The notes: generated by a model not told the origin, from the sequence alone. A stretch of 64,000 bases of DNA from Arcanobacterium_A bovis (GCF_042655305.1 NZ_JBHSLR010000006.1), one strand, 5' to 3'; positions 35,292 through 45,177 are shown, counted from the stretch's first letter. Program-made: numbers and translations.

Positions 35292-37664
35292 TCAGATAGC
35301 TACCGGTTCAATCTTCCACACTTCTTGAGCGTAGTCATTGATCGTGCGGTCGGAGGAGAAGCGCCCAGATTCGACGATGTTTCGCCAGCACTTTGCCGCC
35401 CATTGCCGGCGATCTGCGTAGTAATCAGCTGCAATTGCGTCGCGAGTTTCGCGATAAGAAGCGAAATCGCCAAGCACATAGTAGACATCAGCCGGTTCCC
35501 AACCATTGGAATCAAGCAAAGAACCGAGCAGATCGTGGAAAGCTCCCGAGGCATCGTCGTTCAGTGTTCCGTCAACGAAGGCATCAAGGGTGCGTTTCAA
35601 ACCAGGCGTATTCTCTGCTACTGCACGCGGATCATACGAAGCGCGCAATTGCGGCAGCTCCTCCTCCAAGGCGCCGAAAATGTAGGCATTGTCGTTGCCA
35701 ACAGCGTCCACGATTTCGACGTTTGCGCCGTCCATCGTGCCAAGGGTGAGGGCTCCGTTCATCATGAACTTCATATTCGATGTACCGGAGGCTTCTTTAC
35801 CCGCCGTCGAAATCTGCTCGGAGACATCCGCAGCTGGAATAATGTGCTCAGCAGGCGAAACGTTGTAGTTTTCAACGAACACTACCTTGATGATCTTCGA
35901 AACATCTGGATCGTTATTGACGAGATTTCCGATTTCATTGATGAGCTTGATAATGGCCTTGGCACGCACGTATCCAGGGGCTGCCTTGGCTCCAAAAATG
36001 AAGACGCGCGGTGGCACGGTGAGCTCTGGATTGTCTTTAATTCGGAAGTAAAGATCCAGAATATAGAGGGCATTCATGAGCTGGCGTTTGTATTCGTGCA
36101 GACGTTTGATTTGCACGTCGAAAATGGCCTCAGGATCGATGTCAATGCCTTGGCGCTCTTTGATCCAGCGGGCAAAATCAACCTTGTTCTGGTACTTGAT
36201 CTCATTGAGTTCGTCAAGAACTTCTGGAATATCGGCCAGCGAACCGATTTTCTTGAGTTCGTCAAGATCGCGCACCCAAGCATCACTACCTAGCGCACGG
36301 GTCAAAAGCGCAGCTAGACGCGGGTTACACTGGTTGAGCCAGCGCCGCGGCGTCACGCCATTCGTCTTGTTATTGAACTTGTGCGGCCACACGTCGTACC
36401 AGTCGTGAAGGGTGTCTTTCTTGATGATTTCAGTGTGAAGAGCGGCCACTCCATTGATGGAATAGGCTGCATAGCAAGCAATCCATGCCATACGCACGCG
36501 GTTTCCATCGATAGGTGCCATATAATCGATTTTTCCAGGGTGGAAGCCTGCTTCGCTCAGCTCGAGGCGGAAGCGGCGATCAATTTCTCGGATGATTTCA
36601 AGAATCCGCGGGAAAAGACGCTCAAAAATAGCGATTTCCCAGGTCTCAAGAGCTTCGGCCAGAACCGTGTGGTTCGTGTAGGCAAAGGTTTGCGAAACAA
36701 TTGCCCATGCGTCGTCCCACTCCATATCGTGCTCATCGAGCAAAATGCGCATGAGTTCAGGGATCGCCAAAACAGGGTGGGTGTCGTTGAGCTGGATCGA
36801 ATTGAACTTGCCGAAATTGTTTATACCGCCGCGCTCAGCTAGTTCATTTTCAACAATGGCCTGCAAAGATGCCGAGCAGAAGAAGTACTGCTGGCGCACG
36901 CGAAGGACTTTACCCTCGAACGTTGTGTCGTTCGGGTAGAGCACACGGCAAATGTCATTGACGCGCTCGCGTTCGACGATAGCGTCCGTAAATCGCTGGG
37001 AATTAAAGGCGTTGTAGTCAAAATCCTCCATCGGTTCGGATTTCCACAAGCGCAACGTATTCACATTATTGGTGCCGTATCCAGTGATAGGCATATCGTA
37101 GGGGATTGCCCGCACGGTGAGGTCGTTGTAATGAACGAGCTTTTGTTCTTCTTCGCGGCGGATGACGAACGGGTAGCCCTCTTCCATCCAAGCGTCAGGC
37201 TTCTCGCCTTGGTAGCCATTTTCGAAGAACTGTTTGAAAAGTCCGTAACGGTAGAGGATTCCATATCCGCGCACTGGCAAATTTAAGGTGGCGCAGGAGT
37301 CGAGGAAACATGCGGCGAGGCGTCCCAATCCGCCGTTACCGAGCGCGGCGTCGTTTTCTGCTTCGAGCACATCGGTGAGGTTTTGCCCAAAGGAATCAAG
37401 AGCCGCTTTTGCCTGCTGTTCTAAACCGAGATTGTTGAGATTGTTAAGGAGCGCTCGTCCCATGAGGAATTCTGCAGAAAAATAATGCTGCATACGCCGT
37501 GCATTGTACGTATTTTCGCTGCTCTCCCAGTTATCGGCGAGCATTGACATCACCGTATTCGAAAGCGCTGCCCAATACTCCATTGATGTTGCTGTGCTGG
37601 GGGTTCGCCCGGAAACGGTGCGAACTTGCTGCCCAAGGGACGTAGTGAAATCGACGTCTGTCAT
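35292..37664 (-). CDS. glgP: glycogen/maltodextrin phosphorylase
   Basis: PLP enzyme that removes glucose-1-phosphate from the ends of alpha-1,4-glucans. About 790 residues. Signatures: early YFSAEFLMGRALLNNLNNLG, ALGNGGLGRLAACFLDS, NGVTPRRWL, and the PLP lysine in EASGTSNMKFMMNGALTLGTMDGANVEI. ATG 37664 with AGGGAG 5-10 bases upstream gives the N-terminus MTDVDFTTSL; the open frame extends 26 codons further but with no start site support. Same strand as the GlgE operon but separated by 79 bp. Confidence 0.96.
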   Translation of the reverse strand: MTDVDFTTSLGQQVRTVSGRTPSTATSMEYWAALSNTVMSMLADNWESSENTYNARRMQHYFSAEFLMGRALLNNLNNLGLEQQAKAALDSFGQNLTDVLEAENDAALGNGGLGRLAACFLDSCATLNLPVRGYGILYRYGLFKQFFENGYQGEKPDAWMEEGYPFVIRREEEQKLVHYNDLTVRAIPYDMPITGYGTNNVNTLRLWKSEPMEDFDYNAFNSQRFTDAIVERERVNDICRVLYPNDTTFEGKVLRVRQQYFFCSASLQAIVENELAERGGINNFGKFNSIQLNDTHPVLAIPELMRILLDEHDMEWDDAWAIVSQTFAYTNHTVLAEALETWEIAIFERLFPRILEIIREIDRRFRLELSEAGFHPGKIDYMAPIDGNRVRMAWIACYAAYSINGVAALHTEIIKKDTLHDWYDVWPHKFNNKTNGVTPRRWLNQCNPRLAALLTRALGSDAWVRDLDELKKIGSLADIPEVLDELNEIKYQNKVDFARWIKERQGIDIDPEAIFDVQIKRLHEYKRQLMNALYILDLYFRIKDNPELTVPPRVFIFGAKAAPGYVRAKAIIKLINEIGNLVNNDPDVSKIIKVVFVENYNVSPAEHIIPAADVSEQISTAGKEASGTSNMKFMMNGALTLGTMDGANVEIVDAVGNDNAYIFGALEEELPQLRASYDPRAVAENTPGLKRTLDAFVDGTLNDDASGAFHDLLGSLLDSNGWEPADVYYVLGDFASYRETRDAIAADYYADRRQWAAKCWRNIVESGRFSSDRTINDYAQEVWKIEPVAI

Positions 37665-37740
37665 GAATCTCCCTATATGTGGTAAAGCGACTAAATCGCT
37701 ATCGGACACACAACAAGCGTATAACACAATGGCGGAGTCC

Positions 37741-37799
37741 AAAATTTTAACGGTTGTGGTGCGAGGATTTCTGTTGCGAATCCCCGCACCACAACCGTT
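37741..37799 (-). terminator. strong terminator of the PTS operon
   Basis: Arms AACGGTTGTGGTGCG (37749-37763) and CGCACCACAACCGTT (37785-37799) pair perfectly, extended inward by GGATT/AATCC past one mismatch. On the minus strand it is followed by AAAATTTT. It lies between the end of the PTS IIC gene and glgP, so it insulates glgP. Confidence 0.85.
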
Positions 37800-37857
37800 T
37801 ATTGTTTGCGCTATATGCGCGCGTAAAACTCAGGTCTATCTACGATAGGCTGTGTAT

Positions 37858-39366
37858 TTACTGCTGAACCTTAGCTTCACGTGCTGCTTGTGCTGCAACC
37901 TTTTCCTGCTCTTTCAGCTCATTGATGAAAGCGGTATGTGCCGTGGCTGGCTCCCAACCAGTATCAACGCGCTTCTTCTGCCATACGGCCGCCAGTGCAA
38001 CAAGGGCGATTGCCATCACAAGCACGATCACGATGCCGATCACGCCGCCTGCCTTCACGCCGTTGCCGATCAGGATTCCGTACCAGCCGAAGTCAGCATC
38101 GCCGAAGGTGGTGTTTGCGAAGCCGAGCGAGCCAAGAACCTTGAGCAGCAGTGCTGGCAAGAAGGTGATGAGGACGCCGTTTGCGAACGAACCGAGGATC
38201 GCGCCACGTCGTCCACCGGTTGCGTTTCCGAATACGCCCGCTGCACCACCAGTGAAGAAGTGAGGAACCATGCCTGGAAGGATCAGCGCAAGGCCGAATG
38301 CTGGACCAAAGACGGTTGCCAAGAGCAGCAGCGATGCAATTCCACCAACGAAGGAGAACACGAAGCCGACGAGAACTGCATTAGGAGCGTATGGGAATAC
38401 GATTGGGCAGTCCAGGGCAGGAACAGCGCCAGGAACGAACTTCTTTGCGATGCCTTGGAATGCTGGAACGATTTCGCCCAAGATGATGCGTACGCCGTAG
38501 AGAATGATCGCCACACCAATTCCGAACTGCAAACCGTTGGTGAGTGCCTTCATGATGTATGCGCCGGTATCAGCCGCTGGGCTCTTAGGATCAAAGACGG
38601 CAAATGCGGTCTCGTTACCAACCTTGAGTAGGTACCACACCGAGAACACTGCATAGAACAGCACCATCGAGAGGGCGGTGGCCACCATTGAGTCGCGGAG
38701 GAAGTTGAGTCCCTGTGGAAGCTTGAGATCCTCGGTGGACTTGGACTTCTTGCCGACGGCAGAACCTACAGCGCCTGCTGCGATGTAACCGAGCGTGCCG
38801 AAGTGACCGATTGCCACGTTGTTATTGCCGGTAACCTTCTTCATGTAAGGATGGGCGAATGCAGGCATGATAACCATGATGACGCCCAGGAGCACTGCGC
38901 CAACGATCACGACTATAGCCTCGTTGACCTTCGCCGTCGTGAGGACGACGGTGAGCATCGTCGCCATGAAGAATACGTGGTGACCAGTGAGGAAAACGTA
39001 CTTCAATGGCGTGAATCGAGCCAAGATGAGCGAGATGATGAAGCCGAGGATCATCACGTAAGCGGTGGTGCCGCCAAACTGCTCTTGTGCGATGGAAACG
39101 ATAGCTTCGTTTGTTGGCACTACGCCTTGTGCGTTGGTAGCGCCGAGAATCATCGTGCCCAGTGGTGTTAGCGCGGTAACTACAACGCCTGCACCAGCGG
39201 AAAGAATCAGGAAGCCCATGATGGCTTTGAGTGCTCCGCCGAGCACCTGACCGGAATTCTTCTTTAGCGCTGCAAGGCCAATTGCAACGATAATTCCCAC
39301 CAGAAAAGCAGGAACCGAAAGAATTTGGTTCACCAGAAAGTTTGATATTCCGAGGAGAACGTTCAT
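37858..39366 (-). CDS. ulaA: PTS ascorbate-type transporter subunit IIC
   Basis: 502-residue integral membrane permease of the UlaA/SgaT family (about 11-12 hydrophobic segments; VLTGHHVFF-like FLTGHHVFFMATM, GGRRGAILGSFANG near the C-terminus, GMVPHFFTGGAAGVFGN). Transports a sugar or sugar acid with phosphorylation by IIB. The family is named for L-ascorbate, but no ascorbate-6-phosphate catabolic genes lie nearby, so the substrate is open. Last gene of the order IIA-IIB-IIC. Confidence 0.92.
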   Translation of the reverse strand: MNVLLGISNFLVNQILSVPAFLVGIIVAIGLAALKKNSGQVLGGALKAIMGFLILSAGAGVVVTALTPLGTMILGATNAQGVVPTNEAIVSIAQEQFGGTTAYVMILGFIISLILARFTPLKYVFLTGHHVFFMATMLTVVLTTAKVNEAIVVIVGAVLLGVIMVIMPAFAHPYMKKVTGNNNVAIGHFGTLGYIAAGAVGSAVGKKSKSTEDLKLPQGLNFLRDSMVATALSMVLFYAVFSVWYLLKVGNETAFAVFDPKSPAADTGAYIMKALTNGLQFGIGVAIILYGVRIILGEIVPAFQGIAKKFVPGAVPALDCPIVFPYAPNAVLVGFVFSFVGGIASLLLLATVFGPAFGLALILPGMVPHFFTGGAAGVFGNATGGRRGAILGSFANGVLITFLPALLLKVLGSLGFANTTFGDADFGWYGILIGNGVKAGGVIGIVIVLVMAIALVALAAVWQKKRVDTGWEPATAHTAFINELKEQEKVAAQAAREAKVQQ

Positions 39367-39399
39367 TTTGTTTTTCCTTCTTTGATTTATTTAAGCGTG

Positions 39400-39669
39400 C
39401 TAGAAGTGCCGTGAGATCGCGGATTTGATCTCTTCGATATCGGTGAAATCGTTGATTACTTCGATGGGTGTTCCAACTTCGCCGAGTTGTTCTACGAGCT
39501 CTTCTGAGGTGAGCACGAGGTCTGCGGTGGCAGCGGCGCCACGTGCAGCTGAGATGTCTGACGCTTCGGTGTCAGCATCTATGTTGAGCTCAGTGAGTGC
39601 TGAGTCAATGTTCATTTTCAGAATGATGGATGTGCCAATTCCCATTCCGCAAACTGCCAAGATCTTCAT
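39400..39669 (-). CDS. ulaB: PTS subunit IIB, UlaB/SgaB type
   Basis: 89 residues. MKILAVCGMGIGTSIILKMN carries the phosphorylated cysteine C7 in the P-loop-like start; the rest is a flavodoxin-like IIB fold. Receives phosphate from IIA and passes it to the sugar bound by IIC. Its ATG overlaps the stop of the IIA gene (ATGA). Confidence 0.93.
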   Translation of the reverse strand: MKILAVCGMGIGTSIILKMNIDSALTELNIDADTEASDISAARGAAATADLVLTSEELVEQLGEVGTPIEVINDFTDIEEIKSAISRHF

Positions 39670-40139
39670 TGGGCATTCCTTTCATAGGATTCGATAGCTT
39701 CTCGCACAGCCTCAACGCTGGGCAAGGAGCTTAATTGTGCGAATCGAGACTTGTCTGCGATTAAGCGTGCAAGCTGTGACATCGCAACGATATGTGCGTC
39801 GTGATCGAGTGCGGCGAGTCCTACAACTACCTTCACAGGATCATTGCGTTTCGAACCAAATTCCACCGGCTCGGCGAGGGTCACCCACGAAAGTCCTGTG
39901 GTCTGAACAGACGGAGACGGACGTGAGTGTGCCAAGGCAAAACCGGGGGAAATCACAATGTATGGGCCGAGGGTATTGACTGTTTGGATCATTTCGTCGA
40001 TGTAATCACTGGTTGTGATTCCACCGGCAACTAAACCTTTACCAGCAGCTTCAATGGCTTCTTGCCAGGTGCTCGCCTGCACGCCGACAGCCATAGCTTC
40101 GGCTGGCATGAGTTTTAGTAGGGACGTTGAATCAGGCAT
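39666..40139 (-). CDS. ulaC: PTS subunit IIA, mannitol/fructose-type fold (UlaC-like)
   Basis: 157 residues with the phospho-histidine H71 in SPGFALAHSRPS, the standard motif of PTS EIIA-2 proteins. Receives phosphate from HPr. ATG 40139 has GAGG about 6 bases upstream; the frame stays open for 15 further codons, but those overlap the candidate leader. First gene of the operon, divergent from the ROK regulator across a 192-bp region. Confidence 0.92.
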   Translation of the reverse strand: MPDSTSLLKLMPAEAMAVGVQASTWQEAIEAAGKGLVAGGITTSDYIDEMIQTVNTLGPYIVISPGFALAHSRPSPSVQTTGLSWVTLAEPVEFGSKRNDPVKVVVGLAALDHDAHIVAMSQLARLIADKSRFAQLSSLPSVEAVREAIESYERNAQ

Positions 40140-40210
40140 ACTTACCTCGAGTCTCGACGTTGAGATGGAATATGACATGAGCAAAGTGTGTCTCTTCGCT
40201 CACAAGCCAT

Positions 40211-40281
40211 ACTTTTGTACAGTCCTTTACAAAAGTCAAGTTGATTGAATAGATGTTTCTGGCGTTAGAATAGACAAAAGT
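40211..40281. promoter_or_regulatory. inverted-repeat operator between the PTS operon and ROK gene
   Basis: ACTTTTGTA (40211-40219), 8 bases, TACAAAAGT (40228-40236): a perfect 9-bp inverted repeat. A third half-site ACAAAAGT is at 40274-40281. On the minus strand the repeat overlaps TTGACT (40239-40234), a possible -35 for the PTS operon. On the plus strand, TTGATT (40241-40246) and TAGAAT (40266-40271) are 19 bases apart, a possible ROK promoter. Confidence 0.6.
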
Positions 40282-40331
40282 GGACGATGCGGTTCGGTTT
40301 ATTCCGCTGCCGCGCAGAGAGCAGGTGAAAC

Positions 40332-41579
40332 ATGGCGGTTGAAGCAAAAACGTCTCCCGTAAGTGCCATCGTTTCTCTTTTGCGCCAAGGAGCTGCCACT
40401 CAGGCCGAATTGACCGAAAATACCGGAATGTCGCGTGTTACCGTGCACGATTGGCTCCGTAGTCTTGAAGACGTCGGGCTAGTGACGGTCGCGAACGAAC
40501 AGCGCGAAACGGGTGGGCGGCCCGCGCGCCGTTATTGCCTAAATAATTCTTTTGGTCGGATTCTCGTAGCGGACGTGGGAACATCTTTCGTGCGCGCTGG
40601 AATCGTCAATATGCGCGGCGAGCTCGAAGACAACCTTGGAACTGAGCTCGCGGCCTTTGAATCGCCAACTGAGGCGTGCCGCGAGCTATTCGATATGTTC
40701 TCGCGCTTTCGATCCAGTTCAAAGACGCCTATCCGCTCGGTAGCAGTTGGTTTACCTGTGCCTTTGAATCCCAAAACTGACGAACCTTACGTATCACATC
40801 GGCACAGCCAATGGGAGGATTTCGACGTTCGCAAGGAACTAGGCGGGTTCACTACCGGTCCGTTTGTGGTTGGGCATGATGTCGATTTCATGGCGATGGC
40901 TGAGCAGCGTATTAAGCATCCCGACACTCGCATGATGATGTTTATCAAGGTGGGGATGGGAATAGGTTGCTCGGTGGTTTACGACGGCGATCCCCTGCGT
41001 GGCGAAGACGGCGGAGCTTTTGAAGTTGGGCACATACGACAGGTAGGTGCGCGCGCTCGCGGCGCAGAACGGCGTCCATGCGTACGCGGACACGACGACT
41101 GCCTCGAAGCAGTTGCAGGAGGCCGCGCAATAGCGTCGTCGCTGGTATGGCAGGGTATTGATGCCAGTTCTTCGGTCGAAATTATGGATCTTGCAGTGGC
41201 TGGAAATTCACTTGTGCGCGATGAACTCTACGCCTCGGGAGTGAAGATTGGATCGGCCATCGCACCGCTCATTACCATGCTCAATCCAGGGGTGGTGGTG
41301 GTTGGAGGCAACCTCACGGCGTATTCAGATTTGATCTACCAAGGAATTAGAGATAGTGCTGGGGAAGGGGTGCCGCGAATGATTCGAAAGTCGGTGACTA
41401 TCACGCCTGCTCAGCTAGCGAATCGTGGTGGACTTATCGGAGCGGGAATGAGCGCACTTGACGCGCTGTTTTCTGCAGAGAACTTAGAAAAAATCCTTGC
41501 CGCGTGCAATAACTGCAATAACGATGCTGAAAAAGAACAGGCAGAAGTATCGGATAAGTCAGCTGTCGGGCGAGGGTAG
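40332..41579 (+). CDS. ROK-family transcriptional regulator
   Basis: 415 residues: N-terminal winged helix (residues 10-65, GAATQAELTENTGMSRVTVHDWLRSLEDVGL) and C-terminal ROK sugar-kinase-like fold with phosphate motif (LVADVGTSFVRAG), DVDFMAMAE and FEVGHIRQV. The zinc-cysteine signature of ROK proteins is eroded: CVRGHDDCLEAVAGG instead of CxCGxxGCxE, so the zinc site and ligand pocket may differ. Divergent from the PTS operon; most likely a repressor relieved by the PTS sugar or its phosphate. ATG 40332 with AGCAGGTG before it. Confidence 0.9.
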   Translation: MAVEAKTSPVSAIVSLLRQGAATQAELTENTGMSRVTVHDWLRSLEDVGLVTVANEQRETGGRPARRYCLNNSFGRILVADVGTSFVRAGIVNMRGELEDNLGTELAAFESPTEACRELFDMFSRFRSSSKTPIRSVAVGLPVPLNPKTDEPYVSHRHSQWEDFDVRKELGGFTTGPFVVGHDVDFMAMAEQRIKHPDTRMMMFIKVGMGIGCSVVYDGDPLRGEDGGAFEVGHIRQVGARARGAERRPCVRGHDDCLEAVAGGRAIASSLVWQGIDASSSVEIMDLAVAGNSLVRDELYASGVKIGSAIAPLITMLNPGVVVVGGNLTAYSDLIYQGIRDSAGEGVPRMIRKSVTITPAQLANRGGLIGAGMSALDALFSAENLEKILAACNNCNNDAEKEQAEVSDKSAVGRG

Positions 41580-41587
41580 TAGAAAGT

Positions 41588-41643
41588 AGGGGCTGTTTTC
41601 GCAACATCTCGATATATATTCAGATGTTGCGAAAACAGCCCCT
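41588..41643. terminator. 22-bp-stem terminator between ROK and trpS
   Basis: The 22-base arms at 41588-41609 and 41622-41643 are perfect complements around a 12-base A/T-rich loop; each arm reads AGGGGCTGTTTTCG or its complement at the outer end. AAAAT follows. It lies between convergent genes and probably stops transcription in both directions. Confidence 0.85.
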
Positions 41644-41697
41644 AAAATCCTCAGTGCGTGACTGCATAGTCGTTTCCTCAGGCGATGCCTCGCCCGC

Positions 41698-42804
41698 TCA
41701 GTACACCATATTGATTGCTGCGTGCACTTCGCGAAGCGTCTCTTGTGCCTGCTCACGCGCACGAGCAATACCGGTGTGAAGCACATCGGCAAGGTAAGCC
41801 GGATCTTGTGCCAATTCGAGGCGCTTGGCACGAATCGGAGCGAGATGCTCATTTAGTGCCTCCGTGACGACGTTCTTCAAAGTGCCGCCACCGCCGTCGC
41901 CAATCTCAGCAGCGATTTCGTGCGGATCGCCATTCGTGGCGAGTGCAGCTAGAAGCAGCAGATTCGATACTTCTGGGCGGTTGATCGGATCGAAAGTGAT
42001 ATGGCGATCAGAATCAGTGACTGCTTTCTTAATGCGCTTGGTAGTTTCATCGGCAGTCATGCCTAATTCAATGGTATTACCACGTGATTTACTCATCTTG
42101 GTGCCGTCTAATCCCAGCACGCTTTCGGCTTCAGACAAAAGCGCTTGGGGCCGTGGAAACACGGACTTTCCAGAAGGAGCCAAGCCATAGCGAGCCTCGA
42201 AACGGTCGGCAATCACGCGGGCTTGTTCAAGATGAGGGAGCTGATCTTTGCCAACCGGCACAATATTTGCCTTGCAGAACAGAATATCCGCTGCTTGATG
42301 CACAGGGTAAGTGAGCAACAGGCCAGACATCGGCCGCCCGTTTGTGGCATCTAGTTCTGCCTTCACAGTTGGGTTACGGCGAAGCTCAGCATCGGTGACG
42401 AGCGAGAGGAAAGGCAGCATCAGCTCGTTGAGCTCAGGAATTTGGGAGTGCGCGAAGAATGTTGTGCGCTGCGGATCCATGCCGATTGCCAAATAATCAG
42501 TGAGCAAGGAATAAACGCGATCTTTGATCGGGCCAACTCCGTCGCGATCAGTAATCACTTGGTAATCAGCGATCAGCAACCAAGTGTCGACGCCTTTTTG
42601 TTGCAATTCGACGCGGTTGCGTAGTGAGCCAAAGTAGTGCCCAATATGCAGATTGCCAGTTGGGCGATCTCCGGTGAGTACACGAAACTCGCTTGGATCC
42701 TTAGCGATCGCTTCCTTGATCTTTGCGCTCACTTCACGTGCACGCGCTAACGAAGCGTCGGATGTGGCATTCTCTAGGGCATCTTGAACATTATGTGCAG
42801 TCAT
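41698..42804 (-). CDS. trpS: tryptophanyl-tRNA synthetase
   Basis: Class Ic synthetase that charges tRNA-Trp. About 368 residues. HIGH motif in PTGNLHIGHYFGSL; KMSKS in LDGTKMSKSRGNTIEL; also DYQVITDRD and YPVHQAADILFCKA. ATG 42804 follows AGGAAGAAAA; the open frame extends 7 codons upstream. Flanked by an unrelated regulator and glgX, so probably transcribed alone. Confidence 0.96.
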   Translation of the reverse strand: MTAHNVQDALENATSDASLARAREVSAKIKEAIAKDPSEFRVLTGDRPTGNLHIGHYFGSLRNRVELQQKGVDTWLLIADYQVITDRDGVGPIKDRVYSLLTDYLAIGMDPQRTTFFAHSQIPELNELMLPFLSLVTDAELRRNPTVKAELDATNGRPMSGLLLTYPVHQAADILFCKANIVPVGKDQLPHLEQARVIADRFEARYGLAPSGKSVFPRPQALLSEAESVLGLDGTKMSKSRGNTIELGMTADETTKRIKKAVTDSDRHITFDPINRPEVSNLLLLAALATNGDPHEIAAEIGDGGGGTLKNVVTEALNEHLAPIRAKRLELAQDPAYLADVLHTGIARAREQAQETLREVHAAINMVY

Positions 42805-42948
42805 TTTTCTTCCTTTACTCTGCAAAATATCCTACCGGCTTTGAGTGCGCGTGCGAAAATCAGGGTCTGCGTATCTGTGATCAGCGGCTGAGTACTTGTC
42901 ATCAGCGTGTACGTGCCTGCCATTTGAAGCGACGCCTCAATATTATCT

Positions 42949-45177
42949 CTATGAGCTCTGTGACGTGGAAAAATACAGCCGCATTGAAAGCCATGGCATG
43001 AGGGCGGTGGATTCAGCAGCAAACGACGCAGCGCAGTGCGCTTCATTTGGCGATTCCCACACGGAATCCCACACGAGCTCATAAGATTGCCCGCGGCCAT
43101 GCGGCGAAGTCACGTGAACGTCGTCGATAGACCCGTTGATTACCATCAGTGCGTCAACGTCCTCGCCTTTGCCCGAGCGCAACATCTGCAACGTGCGAAT
43201 ATTGGTGTCGAACCATTTGTAGTCTGCCATCGACGTGCCAGTGGCATCGAACCACTCTAAATCGCGAATCGAGTCGTTTTCGCTAACCTCACCAGTGTAG
43301 AACGCGGTTGGACGCAGCACCTGATGCTCGCGACGCAAAGAATTGAGATAAGACACCGTTTCGTAGAGATTGCGTGAATCGCCAGTGATTTCCCAGTCCA
43401 TCCAAGAAATATCTGAGTTTTGGCAATACGCATTGTTATTACCGCGCTGGGTGCGCAGCGATTCGTCGCCTGCGTTAATCATTGGCGTACCTGCGCTGAG
43501 CAGGAGAGTTCCGAGTAGGTTACGGATGGAACGACGACGGGCGACGGCGATCTCGGACGTTGCGCTTACGCCGTCGTCCCCCTCGGAACCGTGGTTCCAC
43601 GAGAGGTTGTTCGTAGTTCCGTCGCGATTGTCTTCGAGGTTTGCTTCGTTGTGTTTTTCGTTGTAGGAGACGAGGTCACGTACAGTAAAACCGTCGTGGG
43701 CAGTGACGAAATTTATCGAAGAATGGATACCGCGCCCGCCTGGGATCCGGCCGTGGCCGAAGAGATCAGCGGAACCAGAGAGGCGAGTGGCGATATCGCG
43801 CAGGTCGCAGCCTTGCCCGCCGGCGTGAATAGCGGCCGGCTCACACAGCCAAAAAGATCGGAGGGAATCGCGGAATCGATCATTCCAATCAGCTGTTGGA
43901 GAGGGGAAATTGCCAGTCTGCCAGCCGTTGATGCCCAGATCCCACGGCTCGTTAATGAGCTTGACCGAACGTAAAACTGGATCGGTAGCCATCGCCACGT
44001 AAAGAGGATGGTTGCGGTTGAAAGTGTCGCCCTCGCGGCTGAGAGTAGGGGCGAGGTCGAAACGGAATCCGTCAACGCCAATACATTCCACCCAATAGCG
44101 CAAAGAATCGAGCGTGAGCTGCACGACTGCTTGCCGGCGGAAATCAAAAGAATTGCCACAGCCTGTGGTGTCTTTGAACCTGCCCGGCTGACGTGAATCA
44201 TGACGGTAGTAGGCGGTGGAATCGATGCCTCGCCAGCTCAGCGTAGGTCCATCGACTCCGGCCTCACACGTGTGGTTGTAGACGACGTCAAGAATAACCT
44301 CGATGCCGGCGTCGTGCAGCAGGGAAACCATGCCTTTGACCTCGTCGATCACGCCTGAGGGGCCAGCATTGCGATTTGCCTCAGTGGCGTAGCTTGGCTC
44401 GGGCGCAAAATATGAGAGCGTATTGTAGCCCCAATAGTTTTCCAGACCTTTTCGGGTGAGGAATGGTTCGGAAAATTTTGCCTGGATTGGCAGCAATTCT
44501 ATCGTGGTGATTCCAAGCCCTTTAAGGTATCGAATCGTTTCAGGATGGGCAACTCCTGCATAAGTGCCGCGCAGATGTGCCGGAATATCTGGCAAACAAC
44601 GAGTTAGGCCTACCACATGAGCTTCATAGATCACTGTTTGATCCCATGGCACGTGCGGACGGCGAATGGGATGGTGTGCCTCGTGAGTGACCATTCCGAG
44701 GGCGCAATAGGGTGCAGAATCCAGAGTGCAGGCGAGATTGCCGGGCAACGGTGCGAAATTCTCATCCACCTGATGCGAAAAGATTGCTTGATGGAGCTGC
44801 GGATTTTGGGCAAAAGCTCGTGCGTACGGGTCAAGTAGAACCTTGGCGGGGTTGTGACGCATTCCGGCATCGGGATCCCAGCGGCCGTACACTCGGAAAC
44901 CGTAGGCTTGACCAGCGTCAATTCCGGCTACATGTCCATGCCAATTCCCATGTAGAGCGCGGTGTAGTTGGAAACGGCGCTCGTGCCATTCGTTTCCGCG
45001 GCGGTCAAAAAAGCAAATATCCACGCGATTTGCATGCCCTGCATGCAGGCAAATATCCACGCCGTCGTCCACCCGCTGCACGCCGAAGCGCGGTGCAGGT
45101 GAGTGCGGCGTTTCACTCCACGGGGCGTCGTATTCAACGAACTGCGGCGCGGATGGCGGAAAAATCGGTGAAGTCAC
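42949..45177 (-). CDS. glgX: glycogen debranching enzyme GlgX
   Basis: GH13 isoamylase-type enzyme that hydrolyses alpha-1,6 branches of phosphorylase-trimmed glycogen. 742 residues: N-terminal CBM48-like domain, barrel with DVVYNHTCEAG, nucleophile in GVDGFRFDLAPTLSR, acid/base E in KLINEPWDLG, and FVTAHDGFTVRDLVSYN. Complements glgP in glucan breakdown and, with the glgE operon, completes a synthesis-degradation set. Transcribed divergently from mnmA across 103 bp. Confidence 0.95.
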   Translation of the reverse strand: MTSPIFPPSAPQFVEYDAPWSETPHSPAPRFGVQRVDDGVDICLHAGHANRVDICFFDRRGNEWHERRFQLHRALHGNWHGHVAGIDAGQAYGFRVYGRWDPDAGMRHNPAKVLLDPYARAFAQNPQLHQAIFSHQVDENFAPLPGNLACTLDSAPYCALGMVTHEAHHPIRRPHVPWDQTVIYEAHVVGLTRCLPDIPAHLRGTYAGVAHPETIRYLKGLGITTIELLPIQAKFSEPFLTRKGLENYWGYNTLSYFAPEPSYATEANRNAGPSGVIDEVKGMVSLLHDAGIEVILDVVYNHTCEAGVDGPTLSWRGIDSTAYYRHDSRQPGRFKDTTGCGNSFDFRRQAVVQLTLDSLRYWVECIGVDGFRFDLAPTLSREGDTFNRNHPLYVAMATDPVLRSVKLINEPWDLGINGWQTGNFPSPTADWNDRFRDSLRSFWLCEPAAIHAGGQGCDLRDIATRLSGSADLFGHGRIPGGRGIHSSINFVTAHDGFTVRDLVSYNEKHNEANLEDNRDGTTNNLSWNHGSEGDDGVSATSEIAVARRRSIRNLLGTLLLSAGTPMINAGDESLRTQRGNNNAYCQNSDISWMDWEITGDSRNLYETVSYLNSLRREHQVLRPTAFYTGEVSENDSIRDLEWFDATGTSMADYKWFDTNIRTLQMLRSGKGEDVDALMVINGSIDDVHVTSPHGRGQSYELVWDSVWESPNEAHCAASFAAESTALMPWLSMRLYFSTSQSS

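Noticed and set aside
35325..36293. A 322-codon open frame on the plus strand
   Set aside because: It lies antisense to the catalytic part of glgP, has no ribosome-binding site and its product has no recognisable domain; it follows from codon bias on the other strand.
37852..38631. A 259-codon open frame on the plus strand
   Set aside because: Antisense to the PTS IIC gene; Cys/His/Trp-rich product without domains.
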